This document shows positions 16,792 through 25,039 of a stretch of DNA of 64,000 bases, piece by piece. The notes beneath the pieces were generated by a model. The model saw nothing but the letters and a program-made list of their open reading frames with translations. It was not told the origin of the DNA and did no database searches. The position numbers and the translations under genes are program-made. Source of the DNA: Bremerella sp. P1 (GTDB lineage: Bacteria > Planctomycetota > Planctomycetia > Pirellulales > Pirellulaceae); contig NZ_CP118164.1 of the NCBI RefSeq assembly GCF_028748185.1, forward strand, positions 6,287,814 to 6,351,813. The letters run 5' to 3'. Within the stretch, counting starts at the first letter, position 1. The number at the start of each line of letters is the position of its first letter.

Positions 16792-17616
16792 TTAGAAGTT
16801 GAAGACACTGCTGAATGGAAGCCTTGGGTATCGTCTAAAGTCCAGATATTCCGGTTCAGCATCATCAGCCAAGATTCCACCAGCACCATCCAAGAGCACT
16901 GGTTCTGATGCTGGTGCATTGTTGATGAGTATCTGTTGCTTCTCGTCGTTGTCATCGATGTAGTTGAAGCCTTGATCTAAGACACGAGCGTCCCAACCTT
17001 GTGGGTTCACAGTGAAGGAGTAGTTGACTCGGTAGTAAACTCCGTAGAATTCATGCCGTTGTGATTGCCACGAGATGGCAACTCGAACTGTACCCGGTGG
17101 CAATCCACGATAGGTGTCACTGTTGGTGACTCGTGAGTAGTTCGCTTGAAGTGCCTCTGGTGGACTTGCCTCGTTCCGGCTGATCGTGAAGGTTGGCCTT
17201 GGATCGTCTCTTGTCAGTGGTTCGCTGAAGGGATCACCAGCAGAGTTCAAACAAGGTGTGCCTTGTGCGTCCTCTTCCATGAGTTCTTCTTCATTCGAGA
17301 ACTCACCGTTGTATTCCAAGTCTTGTAACAGTGGATCAGGGTTGGATCTCTCTGGTGTGCTGTAGCTAATGCTCACAATCCAAGAAGCTGAGTCCTCAGC
17401 TTCCGGTTGGATGTTCCAGTCCAAAGCAAACAGCGTGGAATCCACTGGATGAGCGGTTCCAAAAACAATGCTCGTCTGTGCTTGGAAATAAAGAGTAACG
17501 GCAATGTGACTGGAAGTGGCAGCATCCATGATGACACGCCAATTCCTTGTGAGACTACGCTGGTAGTCTTTGCTAACTGTAAAAGCACCGGGCTGAATTT
17601 CGCATACTGAAGCCAT
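16792..17616 (-). CDS. Phage tail-region protein, unknown
   Basis: A 274-aa protein, mostly beta, with an acidic linker near residues 100-115. It follows the tape measure, where distal tail or hub proteins usually lie. TATATA ends four bases before its ATG (17616) and no ribosome site fits, so the transcript may be leaderless. No family recognised. Confidence 0.5.
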   Translation of the reverse strand: MASVCEIQPGAFTVSKDYQRSLTRNWRVIMDAATSSHIAVTLYFQAQTSIVFGTAHPVDSTLFALDWNIQPEAEDSASWIVSISYSTPERSNPDPLLQDLEYNGEFSNEEELMEEDAQGTPCLNSAGDPFSEPLTRDDPRPTFTISRNEASPPEALQANYSRVTNSDTYRGLPPGTVRVAISWQSQRHEFYGVYYRVNYSFTVNPQGWDARVLDQGFNYIDDNDEKQQILINNAPASEPVLLDGAGGILADDAEPEYLDFRRYPRLPFSSVFNF

Positions 17617-17620
17617 GCCT

Positions 17621-17626
17621 TATATA
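17621..17626 (-). promoter_or_regulatory. TATATA element promoter, leaderless type
   Basis: TCTATATAAGGC-ATG. The same 13-mer TATATAAGGCATG is found at the start of the 23318 gene. The hexamer-to-ATG gap of 4 nt puts transcription start at or very near the start codon. Confidence 0.5.
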
Positions 17627-17644
17627 GACTTGGCTTTCTGTTTT

Positions 17645-19861
17645 TTAGAAAGTCACCACCGTTGGTGGTGCTGTCAGCAACCGGAGAATTGGCGGCAACT
17701 GATTCAACGTGTTCAACTGCTGCTTGTTGATCTCCGTGAGTTGTCTCACTGGATCTTGCTTAGATGTCCGAGATTTGTTCCTGAGTATGGCCTTGTATGC
17801 AGCATCAGAACCAAACTCGGCAAGCTCGGCAAACTGCTGTTGCCCAAACGTATCTTCTTGAATCTTGGACAATGCAATCTTGTACTGCTCAGCACTGAGC
17901 AAGCCTGAGTCAAAGTATTCTTTGAGGATGTTCCCTTGCTCCTTGAATCGCTCGATTGGAGTCTTGGCACCTTCGATGGCATCCTTCACCGTATCAGGGA
18001 GAATCTTGAGGCTTTGCAAGCCTAGTTCCTCGTCCGAGATTAAACCGGCATCCCGTAGCTCAAAGAGCTTCTTGAACTCTTCTTCAAACGATTGAAGGGG
18101 CGTCTTCAGTCCTTCCTTGATCTTCTCAGCAGCTTCACGCCAAGCTTGTGGAATCTGGTTGGTGATGCTGTACGTGATCTTCCCAATGGTATCGGCAAAC
18201 GTGTCTTCTACTTCGTTAGCCGAGTCTTGAGAACCATTCGAGAACATCCCATAGATTTCATCTCTACGTTGATTCATGAAGCGTTCATAGTCTTTGAACA
18301 ATCCTTGGCGTCCATTGAGCAATGCTTCAAGTTGTGCGTTGGCTTCCTTGGTGGCTTGGCTGAACTCTTGGAAGTAAGGGTAGTTCTTCTCAGCTTCAGT
18401 GAAATTGTCCCACTTCGTACCCTTGAAGATTTCGCCAAGGGGATCTTCTGGATTGAACTGTCGATTGTCAGCCCAAGGGAAGATGCTTGAACCTTGGATG
18501 TTCTCAAGAATCGTAGGGATGTTGGCAATGGTGTCCCTGAAGCCTTGTACATAAAGATCAATCGTTGCAAAGAACTGTCTGAACTTGAGCGTCATGTCAT
18601 CCATGAAGCCATACACGCCAACCTTCATTCCAAGCCATGCAACATTCCAGATTCTTTCCAGATTGTTCAGGGCGAACTCCGTGCTGATTAGGAAGTCCAC
18701 AAGGATTTGCTTGGCGTTCTCAAAGGTGAAGGTGATGTCCACACCCAACATCTTCAAGTATTTGGACACCTGCTGAATTGGATCGATGAATGAAGCAAGC
18801 TGCATCAACACCTTGTTCATGGAAAGCTGTGTATTGACGGCTTGTCTTAGGATTCCAAACCATTCTTTCATTCCACTGGTGATGTCCTTGAGTGACGGAA
18901 TCCAATTAGTCAGAGCACCATCTTGGTTCAGCACCTTGTACCAGTGCTGTACATACCCAATCGACAACTTCACCTGAGCGGTAAACTCTCGTAGTGGCTG
19001 AAGGAATTGCTTCAAAGAATCCACGTTGGACAAAGTAGCAATAGCATTCTTTAGGATGTCCTTGATGCCCAATGTGTCGATCAGTTCAGCACCAAAGTCC
19101 TTGCCAACTTGTTTGATTCTTCCAATTAAGGTGCTCCACAAACCAAGCACAGTGCCACTCTGCTTCTTCATCAAGTCTGCAAAGTCACCAGCGGCAAGAG
19201 CTTCAAGAGCTTTGCTGATCTCGACAAAGCCAATAGTCCCCTCACTGACAAGTTCTCTCACTTCCTCGTTGGTGACACCAAGTTGCTTGGCCAATTCCTT
19301 GGTGACGTTGATACCACGTCCCTGAAGTTGGTTAATGTCTTCTGCAAAGACTCTTCCTTGTACCCTGATCTTCCCGTAGATTTCAGCAAGTTCGTCCAGT
19401 GGGGCACCGATACCAGCGGCAATGTTGCCAAGTGCGTTCAGAGTTGGCAGAAGGTTCTTGGCTTCCACACCGAAAGCAAGAAGCTGGCGTCCGGCTTGCT
19501 TCACTGGTTCCGGTTCAAAGGGTGTGACATCAGAGAACTTGTTCAAGGCAGAGATGACTTGCTGAGCTTCCTTGGCAGAACCTACGAGAACTTCAAAGGC
19601 AACAGCAGTTTGCTCAGCTTCAGCAGCAAGTGTGATTGGCCCAATTACAGAAGCTTGGAGAGACTTGGCAGCAACCACAACAGCACCAATGGCCAGTGCA
19701 ATTTTTGAAAAGGCTGTGACGATGTTGGTGCTGGCTTGCTTGATGCCATTACTGAAACCAGTGATTTCGACACGAGCTTCACGGAATCCTTGAGTGAGCT
19801 TTCTGGTGCTCACTGTCATCCCGATACTGATGGTTCCAACTCTCGAATTGTTTCCCGGCAT
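17645..19861 (-). CDS. Phage tail tape-measure protein
   Basis: A 738-aa protein that sets tail length and is ejected with DNA. Residues 45-75 form a hydrophobic segment (IALAIGAVVVAAKSL). Residues 80-230 match the tape-measure N-terminal domain (EQTAVAFEVLVGSAKEAQQV, GRVFAEDINQLQGRG, GTIGFVEISKAL). The rest is long amphipathic helix. AGGAG lies six bases before the start. The chaperone genes directly upstream are the usual neighbours. The implied tail is medium length for a siphovirus-type particle. Confidence 0.9.
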   Translation of the reverse strand: MPGNNSRVGTISIGMTVSTRKLTQGFREARVEITGFSNGIKQASTNIVTAFSKIALAIGAVVVAAKSLQASVIGPITLAAEAEQTAVAFEVLVGSAKEAQQVISALNKFSDVTPFEPEPVKQAGRQLLAFGVEAKNLLPTLNALGNIAAGIGAPLDELAEIYGKIRVQGRVFAEDINQLQGRGINVTKELAKQLGVTNEEVRELVSEGTIGFVEISKALEALAAGDFADLMKKQSGTVLGLWSTLIGRIKQVGKDFGAELIDTLGIKDILKNAIATLSNVDSLKQFLQPLREFTAQVKLSIGYVQHWYKVLNQDGALTNWIPSLKDITSGMKEWFGILRQAVNTQLSMNKVLMQLASFIDPIQQVSKYLKMLGVDITFTFENAKQILVDFLISTEFALNNLERIWNVAWLGMKVGVYGFMDDMTLKFRQFFATIDLYVQGFRDTIANIPTILENIQGSSIFPWADNRQFNPEDPLGEIFKGTKWDNFTEAEKNYPYFQEFSQATKEANAQLEALLNGRQGLFKDYERFMNQRRDEIYGMFSNGSQDSANEVEDTFADTIGKITYSITNQIPQAWREAAEKIKEGLKTPLQSFEEEFKKLFELRDAGLISDEELGLQSLKILPDTVKDAIEGAKTPIERFKEQGNILKEYFDSGLLSAEQYKIALSKIQEDTFGQQQFAELAEFGSDAAYKAILRNKSRTSKQDPVRQLTEINKQQLNTLNQLPPILRLLTAPPTVVTF

Positions 19862-19868
19862 TCTGCTC

Positions 19869-20201
19869 CTAGTGACTTATCGTCTTGCCTCTTGTCTTGC
19901 TCTTGGCGTTGGCTTTGTCCAATTGATCCATGAGCTTCAGCTTGCCACCTTCCTTGGTTGCCATGTGTGGCCAGATTTCTTCAGGGGTGAAGGCTGTTCC
20001 CTTCTTCCCCCCTTGGGCATTGAGTGACATGGCAGCGATCATTCCCGATTGAAGCCAAGTGTCTGGAAGTGGTTTCCGTTTGCTTCTGGCCAGCCACAAC
20101 TTGAACTCACTCACCGGCATCTTCTGCCTCAACTCCCACAGCGGCATTCTGAAGTGTTCAGCCAAGTCCATCTCAAATTGAAGGATTGGCTGATCACTTA
20201 G
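19869..20201 (-). CDS. Tail assembly chaperone, frameshift extension (gpT-like part)
   Basis: An open frame of 110 codons reached by a -1 shift at the end of the upstream chaperone gene; the fusion would have 222 aa. An internal ATG at 20171 (MDLAEHFRMP) exists, but the frame is open back to the slip site. The content (LWELRQKMPVSEFKLWLA) resembles small tail-assembly chaperone domains. Only the fused form would couple chaperone to tape measure, as in lambda gpG/gpGT. It ends eight bases before the tape-measure start. Confidence 0.75.
   Translation of the reverse strand, partial: LSDQPILQFEMDLAEHFRMPLWELRQKMPVSEFKLWLARSKRKPLPDTWLQSGMIAAMSLNAQGGKKGTAFTPEEIWPHMATKEGGKLKLMDQLDKANAKSKTRGKTISH
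20159..20192 (-). promoter_or_regulatory. Stimulatory hairpin for frameshifting
   Basis: On the minus strand CAGCCAATCC pairs with GGA-C-TTGGCTG (10 bp, one bulge). It begins 8 nt after the slip site, the classic spacer. Confidence 0.6.
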
Positions 20202-20536
20202 TTTTTTTCCGCTTCCTCAACTTCACTCAGAGTGAGACTGTTCAGCTTGCGGACTTCCTCACCAAGGGCTTTCAGCTTCTTGGTTGGATGTGCCATGAAC
20301 ATCTTCACGTCTGCTGGAAACTGGAAAGCCGGTGTTCCGTCTTCCTCACACAGACAGAAACAAAGGAAAGCAGCGGTAAGCTCGTGCATGTCCTTTGACT
20401 TTTGCTCGTACTTCGAGAACTCTGAGATGTCAGCCATGCTCAGTTCTCGTGCGTACATCTTGGGCCAACCTTCCACTTCTACTGGAATGACTTGAAGCTC
20501 TGGCTTCAGGCTGGCGAATTGATCACGAATACTCAT
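20198..20536 (-). CDS. Tail assembly chaperone (gpG-like)
   Basis: A 112-aa protein with alternating helices (SMADISEFSKYEQ, AAFLCFCLCEEDG) like many phage tail chaperones. GGAAGG precedes the start. It ends AEKN-stop, with the slip sequence covering the last codons. In tailed phages this gene makes the short chaperone in excess and the fused form in minority. Confidence 0.75.
   Translation of the reverse strand: MSIRDQFASLKPELQVIPVEVEGWPKMYARELSMADISEFSKYEQKSKDMHELTAAFLCFCLCEEDGTPAFQFPADVKMFMAHPTKKLKALGEEVRKLNSLTLSEVEEAEKN
20201..20207 (-). promoter_or_regulatory. -1 ribosomal frameshift heptamer
   Basis: A-AAA-AAC in register with the zero frame (GAA-AAA-AAC-TAA), right before the stop. 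This is a canonical X-XXY-YYZ site. Confidence 0.85.
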
Positions 20537-20549
20537 CAGTCCGCCTTCC

Positions 20550-20972
20550 TTAGTAGCTCGTCTTGGTGAAGTCGGAAGTTGGACGGATGGTTGCTGTGCC
20601 AGTGATCACACCATCATTGGTGAAGCCACCGTACACAAACTGATTCACCTTGCCGGTGAAGACGTAGTAGTAGCCAGCACCGGTGCCGTCATCCATCGTG
20701 ATACGGAAGGTGAACTCAGTGTCATCCACAGATTCCAAGTCTTCATGGACTGAGTTGCCCGGATCGAAGATGAGAACCACGTCAAACGGCTGGAACTCCT
20801 GAGTGGTGCTCACTCGGTAAGTCTTGGCAGCGGCACCCAAGCAAGTGGTTTCCACTTCGGTGGTGCTGATCGTGATGTCCCCAATGGACTGAATACAACC
20901 AAGGCTGATGTACGTTGAGCCTGAGTTGGTAGAGATTTCGAGGGTTGCGTCCCCTCCAAGATATGTGGCCAT
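20550..20972 (-). CDS. Major tail tube protein
   Basis: A 140-aa beta-rich protein (STTEVETTCLGAAAKTYRVS, GGFTNDGVITGTATIRPTSD) that matches the tail tube/gpV-like pattern of forming hexameric rings. It lies directly before the chaperone pair, the usual order. The ribosome site AGGAGG is strong, and an own promoter-like motif lies 28 bases upstream, fitting high expression. Confidence 0.8.
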   Translation of the reverse strand: MATYLGGDATLEISTNSGSTYISLGCIQSIGDITISTTEVETTCLGAAAKTYRVSTTQEFQPFDVVLIFDPGNSVHEDLESVDDTEFTFRITMDDGTGAGYYYVFTGKVNQFVYGGFTNDGVITGTATIRPTSDFTKTSY

Positions 20973-20980
20973 AGATGCCT

Positions 20981-21005
20981 CCTAAAATCGATTTAGGGGT
21001 ATCTA
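20981..21005 (-). promoter_or_regulatory. Promoter motif and leader hairpin of the tail tube gene
   Basis: TAGATA (21000-21005) is followed by CCTAAA-TCGAT-TTTAGG (20981-20997). The hairpin's 3' arm overlaps AGGAGG (20978-20983), so it could modulate initiation. Confidence 0.4.
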
Positions 21006-21018
21006 TGCTTCTGGCTTT

Positions 21019-21282
21019 TCAATTTTTGTATTGGCTGATCACTTCCAATAGCTTGTCTTCCGTCTGCTTGGTAATCTCGTTGAGTTCCGGTTCATTCATC
21101 CTTCCAAGATCAGCATTGCCCATCTCATCGATGATGTCCTTCAACTGCTTGTATAGAGCACAAGCTTCTTCATCCAGCGTGGTTGTCTGGGGTACTGACT
21201 CTGGCAATGGATCACCCTGATTGAAGGAGTTTTGGCCACTCAAGACACGCTTCCTCAGACGTACTCCACCTTGGACGATCAT
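21019..21282 (-). CDS. Small phage protein, connector region
   Basis: An 87-aa acidic helical protein. The start overlaps the upstream stop (ATGA). It lies between the tail-completion genes and tail tube. The helical C-terminal half (YKQLKDIIDEMGN) suggests a small oligomeric protein. No family recognised. Confidence 0.5.
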   Translation of the reverse strand: MIVQGGVRLRKRVLSGQNSFNQGDPLPESVPQTTTLDEEACALYKQLKDIIDEMGNADLGRMNEPELNEITKQTEDKLLEVISQYKN

Positions 21283-21518
21283 TGGATTTCACCCCTTCTG
21301 AGCCTGATGGTTGTTTCCAGTGTGTTGATTGCAAAGTCCATCATCTCACGGACAAGAGCTTCATCACGTTCACGATACAACCAGCCCATTGGATGCAAGC
21401 CATTGATACAACTCAGAAGAGTATCCAAGTAGTTGGCGGCAATCTTCTCTGGTTGCGTCTCGTCTTGGACGTGAACGTGCTGGCGTCTGACTCGTTTTCT
21501 CTTGAGGCAATAGGGCAT
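21279..21518 (-). CDS. Small basic phage protein
   Basis: A 79-aa ORF from the ATG at 21518, two bases after the preceding stop. It opens with a very basic stretch (LKRKRVRRQHVHV) and continues as a helix. Family unknown. It is coupled to both neighbours. Confidence 0.5.
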   Translation of the reverse strand: MPYCLKRKRVRRQHVHVQDETQPEKIAANYLDTLLSCINGLHPMGWLYRERDEALVREMMDFAINTLETTIRLRRGEIQ

Positions 21519-21520
21519 GA

Positions 21521-21952
21521 TCAATACTTGTAAAGGATTTGGAATTGCACTTCGTAGACGTACTGCCAATCGTCAGAACCTTCATCAGGATCACGTTGGT
21601 AGATTGTCTCACCCTGAATCGTTGAATTGGAAACCACGTAGTTCTGATCAACATCGAGATGTCCACGGTATCCACTGAACAAGTCCTTGAGGACTTTGGC
21701 CAACTCACTTGCTCCTTGTTCTATAACTGAGAAGCAACCAAAAGAGATGGTGGCGGTTGCCAGTCCAAGTGGGCCATTCAAGCAATACTCATGCTCAATA
21801 TCGCCAAGTTCGTACACGACAGCGGGAACACGTTGGACACCTTGCCTCACTTCAGGAAGAACAAGAGGGAAGACTCGTGTTCCAATAATTGCAGTGATCG
21901 GTTCATCATCAAGGATGGTTTCAACGATTGCATTCTCAAAGCTACTAGCCAT
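21521..21952 (-). CDS. DUF3168-like tail terminator/completion protein
   Basis: A 143-aa protein. IVETILDDEPITAIIGTRVFPLVLPE and AVVYELGDIEHE fit the DUF3168/tail-terminator pattern of small proteins that cap the tail before joining the head. The start at 21952 lies in AGGAAGAATGG, overlapping the end of the gp10-like gene by 8 bases. The order (connector, adaptor, gp10-like, terminator, tube) is that of siphoviruses. Confidence 0.7.
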   Translation of the reverse strand: MASSFENAIVETILDDEPITAIIGTRVFPLVLPEVRQGVQRVPAVVYELGDIEHEYCLNGPLGLATATISFGCFSVIEQGASELAKVLKDLFSGYRGHLDVDQNYVVSNSTIQGETIYQRDPDEGSDDWQYVYEVQFQILYKY

Positions 21953-22409
21953 TCTTCCTGCCTTCCTCGTCCACAGCATCCATGATGCCTTTGAGGATTT
22001 CTTGTTGTGCGGTTTTGCTGGCTACTTCACCTTTGTTGGCATAAGCCTTGGTGAAGTAACTCTTGGGCTTGATGCCCGTCTTGGTTCCGTACTCTTGCCA
22101 CTTGGCGTACCAATTCTCAAAGCCCGGTTCTTTAGCGATCACTTGAACACCGAACCTCACACGTGATCGGGGCAATGATCTGATCTTGATGGACTTCTTC
22201 AGTTCACCGGTTCTGGATGGTGCATTAGTCTTGGCAGCGTCTTGAACTGGCTTGAGTGCCTTCCTCATGGACTTCCTCAGAATCTTCTTCTGAGTTTTCA
22301 CTTCCACCTTCTTGAGGCTTTCACTGATTTCCTCTGCACCGAGAATGACAAAGCCTTCATTGAGTTTATTGAGTGACGGCACTGGTGCCCCCCATCTCAA
22401 TACCACCAT
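21945..22409 (-). CDS. HK97 gp10-like head-tail protein
   Basis: A 154-aa basic protein with AKTNAPSRTGELKKSIKIRS and a later WQEYGTK, both characteristic of the HK97 gp10 family that works at the neck. The ORF start at 22409 overlaps the adaptor gene by 44 bases; a GTG at 22382 with GGGGGG before it is an equally good start. Confidence 0.8.
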   Translation of the reverse strand: MVVLRWGAPVPSLNKLNEGFVILGAEEISESLKKVEVKTQKKILRKSMRKALKPVQDAAKTNAPSRTGELKKSIKIRSLPRSRVRFGVQVIAKEPGFENWYAKWQEYGTKTGIKPKSYFTKAYANKGEVASKTAQQEILKGIMDAVDEEGRKNG

Positions 22410-22752
22410 CAGCTTCCACGGTGTACGTGCTGTTGATCACGCCAGACTCAACACAGTCCACCATCACTTCATGGTTCTTCTCGTCGATGTTGCGTACACC
22501 AACGATGTTCAGAATCCTCGTGTTGAAGATCAGCCTGTCATCAGGCTTGAGGTTGTAGAACCTCATCATGACTTGATGTGTGACTTCCGGTGTGACTTGC
22601 ACAGCGTCTTTGTCGGTGCGTGTTGCTACCGGTTCAACAAAAACTCTACGGCTGGCAAGCGTTTCCCAGACTTTGACGTACTGTCCTGAGCTTTGCTGTT
22701 CTTCTGTGAATCTCTGGATTTTTACGGAATGCCTCATCTTGCCAAACTGCAT
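22366..22752 (-). CDS. Head-tail adaptor/joining protein
   Basis: A 128-aa protein. KMRHSVKIQRFTEEQQ and TLASRRVFVEPV match the phage head-tail joining (SPP1 gp16-like) family. The start at 22752 shares its A with the upstream stop (TAATG). It forms the ring below the connector. Confidence 0.75.
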   Translation of the reverse strand: MQFGKMRHSVKIQRFTEEQQSSGQYVKVWETLASRRVFVEPVATRTDKDAVQVTPEVTHQVMMRFYNLKPDDRLIFNTRILNIVGVRNIDEKNHEVMVDCVESGVINSTYTVEADGGIEMGGTSAVTQ

Positions 22753-23318
22753 TAGCACCCCCAGACACTACGATGTTGGGACAAGAGACGATCCACACCA
22801 AGCTTCAATTCAGTGGTGATGGTGCCGGTGATTTCTGCCTGTCGGTTCTCGTACAAGTGCCCAACAATCAGCTTGATTGCTGCGTCTACTTGCCAAGGAA
22901 GGGCAGTGTAGCCAGCACTGAATCTGATCGTGATAGCATCAGGACGAGCCTTGAGGGAAGGCTTCGTGATGTTGGCATCTGGAACCAAGATGGCTGGCAT
23001 GTTGGTTGGAATGATCGTGTAGTAATTTGATGAACTCCACGTCTGTTGGGAGTTGTCCGAATCGTAATACTTCAGAGAAGTAATGGCCGTAACTGGTACA
23101 CGAGGAAGTTCAAACTTCTCGTGCCAACAAGACAGCACCCAATCATACGTGGTTGCTGTGAAGTCTCGGCCTGTGTAATCCTCTGCGTAGCTGATGGCAG
23201 TCCAGATGTAGGAAGTGATCAAGTCATCATCCAAGTCATGTTCAACGAGGAGATGAGATTTCACGTCAGCCAACGTGATAGGAAGTGTGTCTGATTTTGT
23301 AACGGTGATTAAGCTCAT
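22752..23318 (-). CDS. Head-tail connector (gp6-like)
   Basis: A 188-aa protein. LADVKSHLLVEHDLDDDLI and WTAISYAEDYTGRDF are the hallmark N-terminal helices of gp6-like/phiE125 gp8 connectors, followed by a beta domain. The start lies directly after TATATAAGGC and has no proper ribosome site. Confidence 0.8.
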   Translation of the reverse strand: MSLITVTKSDTLPITLADVKSHLLVEHDLDDDLITSYIWTAISYAEDYTGRDFTATTYDWVLSCWHEKFELPRVPVTAITSLKYYDSDNSQQTWSSSNYYTIIPTNMPAILVPDANITKPSLKARPDAITIRFSAGYTALPWQVDAAIKLIVGHLYENRQAEITGTITTELKLGVDRLLSQHRSVWGC

Positions 23319-23322
23319 GCCT

Positions 23323-23328
23323 TATATA
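23323..23328 (-). promoter_or_regulatory. TATATA element promoter, leaderless type (connector)
   Basis: GCTTATATAAGGC-ATG. It sits just after the capsid-side terminator, forming a compact terminator-promoter unit. Confidence 0.5.
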
Positions 23329-23340
23329 AGCACCGAAACA

Positions 23341-23370
23341 AAAAAAGCCAGCACAACGAGTGCTGGCTTT
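23341..23370 (-). terminator. Terminator in the capsid-connector interval
   Basis: 11-bp stem AAAGCCAGCAC (23344-23354) / GTGCTGGCTTT (23360-23370), with TTTTTT on the minus strand. It lies between the capsid gene's 3' end and the connector promoter. Confidence 0.85.
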
Positions 23371-23403
23371 CCAGACAGATGACAGTCTGCGTTTCGTGTT
23401 TCA

Positions 23404-24744
23404 TTAGTCGTTCACACTTGGAGCACCAGAAGAAGTGTTCAAGCGAAGATGCTTCACTGGATTGGTGCCAGCGTTGAGCAACTTAGCGTCAGCACGAAGC
23501 GTGCTGATCATAGCCACAGCGTCTTCCAAGAAATACTTCTCGTTGCTCACACGAGTGGTGATGTCTCGAACCATACGGACATGAATCTTAGAGAAGTCAC
23601 CGAAGTAGACAACCTGATCACCAAGTCCCGGTGTACCCGGAATTGCCGAATCCAACCAATCATTGATGATGACTTCCTTGCCCATCAAAGTGAGACGAGG
23701 AGCACCTACAAGAGGATCATTGAACGGCATGTACATCGGGCGTCCATAGCTGTCTACCAACTTGCAGATGAAGGCAAGCGTCTGGCTGCTCATCATCCAG
23801 CGTGCATTGCTGCGGTATGCCTCATCGACACTGAAGAACAAGTCAATAAGATCATCCCAAGCGAAACCATCAGTATAGTCAGCGGTTACACCAGTAACGG
23901 TATCGTTGGTGAAGCCACGGAGATGGTTAGATGCACCATCACCATTGGTGATTTCACGGCTCAACTTACGTCCAAGGCGTTCGGCCAATCCGTCTGCAAC
24001 AATGCTGCTGATATTGATTTCATTGTCTTCAAGAAGCTCGTTGGATACCGGGAACACACCGGAAGCAATCTTGTAGGCATTCAGCACGGTACGTGCAAAC
24101 GTCATGCTGGTGTTGCTTACTGCGGTAAGCTCATCAAGATATGCACCCTCGTTGCTCGTATCGTTGTTGGTGACGATGGTGAGCGGTGAATGATTTGCAG
24201 TGCGGTGAGTCGTTACGATGTCACCCCAATTCCAGTAATTGGCAAGAGCCTTCTCAAAACCGATGACGATACCATCAGAGATTGAGTATCCACCTTCAGC
24301 ATCGGTGGTGCTCTGCTGTCGCTTCTCGATCAAGTCCGATTCACTCAACATACGGATAGTGAACTCAGACGAGCCATTGCGTAGGTTTAGCTTGTCACCA
24401 GCTTCACGCCACTCTTCCAAGTTAGCGAAGCGAGACTCAACACCGTTGGCCAATACAGAACGAAGGGCCAAGTCAGCATCCTTCTTGGATGGTCCAGCCT
24501 TGCGGGTGATGTGCTTGCTCTTTACTGCCTTGAAGATGTCTTCACGCTTGGAGAGTTTCTGAACACGTTCCAAGCTGTCAGCTTGACGGAACAGTTCTTC
24601 CTTACGTGCTTCAAGATCATCGAAGGCTTCCATCTCTTCATCAGAGAATGCCTTCTCGTTGCGAGTTTCCAACTCTGCAACCATTGCCTGCTGTTGTGCT
24701 TCGAGTTCAGCAGCTTCCTCACGAATCAATTGTGCGTTTTCCAT
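23404..24744 (-). CDS. HK97-type major capsid protein
   Basis: A 446-aa protein from the ATG at 24744, chosen because AAAGGG lies nine bases upstream; the frame is open further up to 24879, but only through a hairpin with a TTG start. Residues 1-105 are a charged coiled-coil delta domain removed by the protease. The body shows GGYSISDGIVIGFEKALANYW and later AYRSNARWMMS and DPLVGAPRLTLMGKEVI, typical of HK97 capsids. It stands as its own transcription unit between terminators. Confidence 0.88.
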   Translation of the reverse strand: MENAQLIREEAAELEAQQQAMVAELETRNEKAFSDEEMEAFDDLEARKEELFRQADSLERVQKLSKREDIFKAVKSKHITRKAGPSKKDADLALRSVLANGVESRFANLEEWREAGDKLNLRNGSSEFTIRMLSESDLIEKRQQSTTDAEGGYSISDGIVIGFEKALANYWNWGDIVTTHRTANHSPLTIVTNNDTSNEGAYLDELTAVSNTSMTFARTVLNAYKIASGVFPVSNELLEDNEINISSIVADGLAERLGRKLSREITNGDGASNHLRGFTNDTVTGVTADYTDGFAWDDLIDLFFSVDEAYRSNARWMMSSQTLAFICKLVDSYGRPMYMPFNDPLVGAPRLTLMGKEVIINDWLDSAIPGTPGLGDQVVYFGDFSKIHVRMVRDITTRVSNEKYFLEDAVAMISTLRADAKLLNAGTNPVKHLRLNTSSGAPSVND

Positions 24745-24860
24745 TTGCTCTACCCTTTGTAGATGTGCGTCATTGGCTGCGGCTGAAGCACTTGGGCTTC
24801 CGGCTTTGCGGGCCACATCATGGGTAGCTATGAAGCTGGCGTTGATTTTTTTCAGAAGGG

Positions 24861-24906
24861 CTAAAAAGAAACCCAGCAAGAGCGGAATTGCGTTACTCTT
24901 GCTGGG
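24861..24906 (-). terminator. Hairpin in capsid leader, possible attenuator
   Basis: Perfect 11-bp stem CCCAGCAAGAG/CTCTTGCTGGG (24896-24906 with 24872-24882), followed on the minus strand by TTTCTTTTTAG. It lies between the capsid promoter motif and the capsid start. The 5' arm is also the end of a 12-codon ORF. Confidence 0.6.
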
Positions 24907-24931
24907 CCAAGTAAAGGAGAATATCTGTCAT
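24893..24931 (-). CDS. Possible 12-codon leader peptide upstream of capsid
   Basis: ATG at 24931 opens a frame MTDILLYLAQQE-stop whose last codons form the 5' arm of the hairpin at 24861-24906. No strong ribosome site. Translation through it would open the hairpin; this is inference. Confidence 0.25.
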   Translation of the reverse strand: MTDILLYLAQQE

Positions 24932-24951
24932 GGCTAACAGACTTCCACACT

Positions 24952-24957
24952 TATATA
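24952..24957 (-). promoter_or_regulatory. TATATA element promoter (capsid)
   Basis: AACTATATAAGTG, about 210 bases before the capsid ATG. Unlike the leaderless copies, it has a long structured leader. Confidence 0.45.
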
Positions 24958-24970
24958 GTTTGCTGCCAAC

Positions 24971-25001
24971 AAAAAAAGCCGGTGAAAACAATTCACCGGC
25001 T
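24971..25001 (-). terminator. Terminator after the protease gene
   Basis: 10-bp stem AGCCGGTGAA (24977-24986) / TTCACCGGCT (24992-25001) and seven T on the minus strand. Confidence 0.88.
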
Positions 25002-25039
25002 CGAAAGAACTTACTGCAACAGCGACGTAAAACAGTGTC

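Noticed and set aside
24744-24879. N-terminal extension of the capsid protein
   Set aside because: It would start at TTG inside a hairpin's 3' arm; the ATG at 24744 has a good ribosome site.
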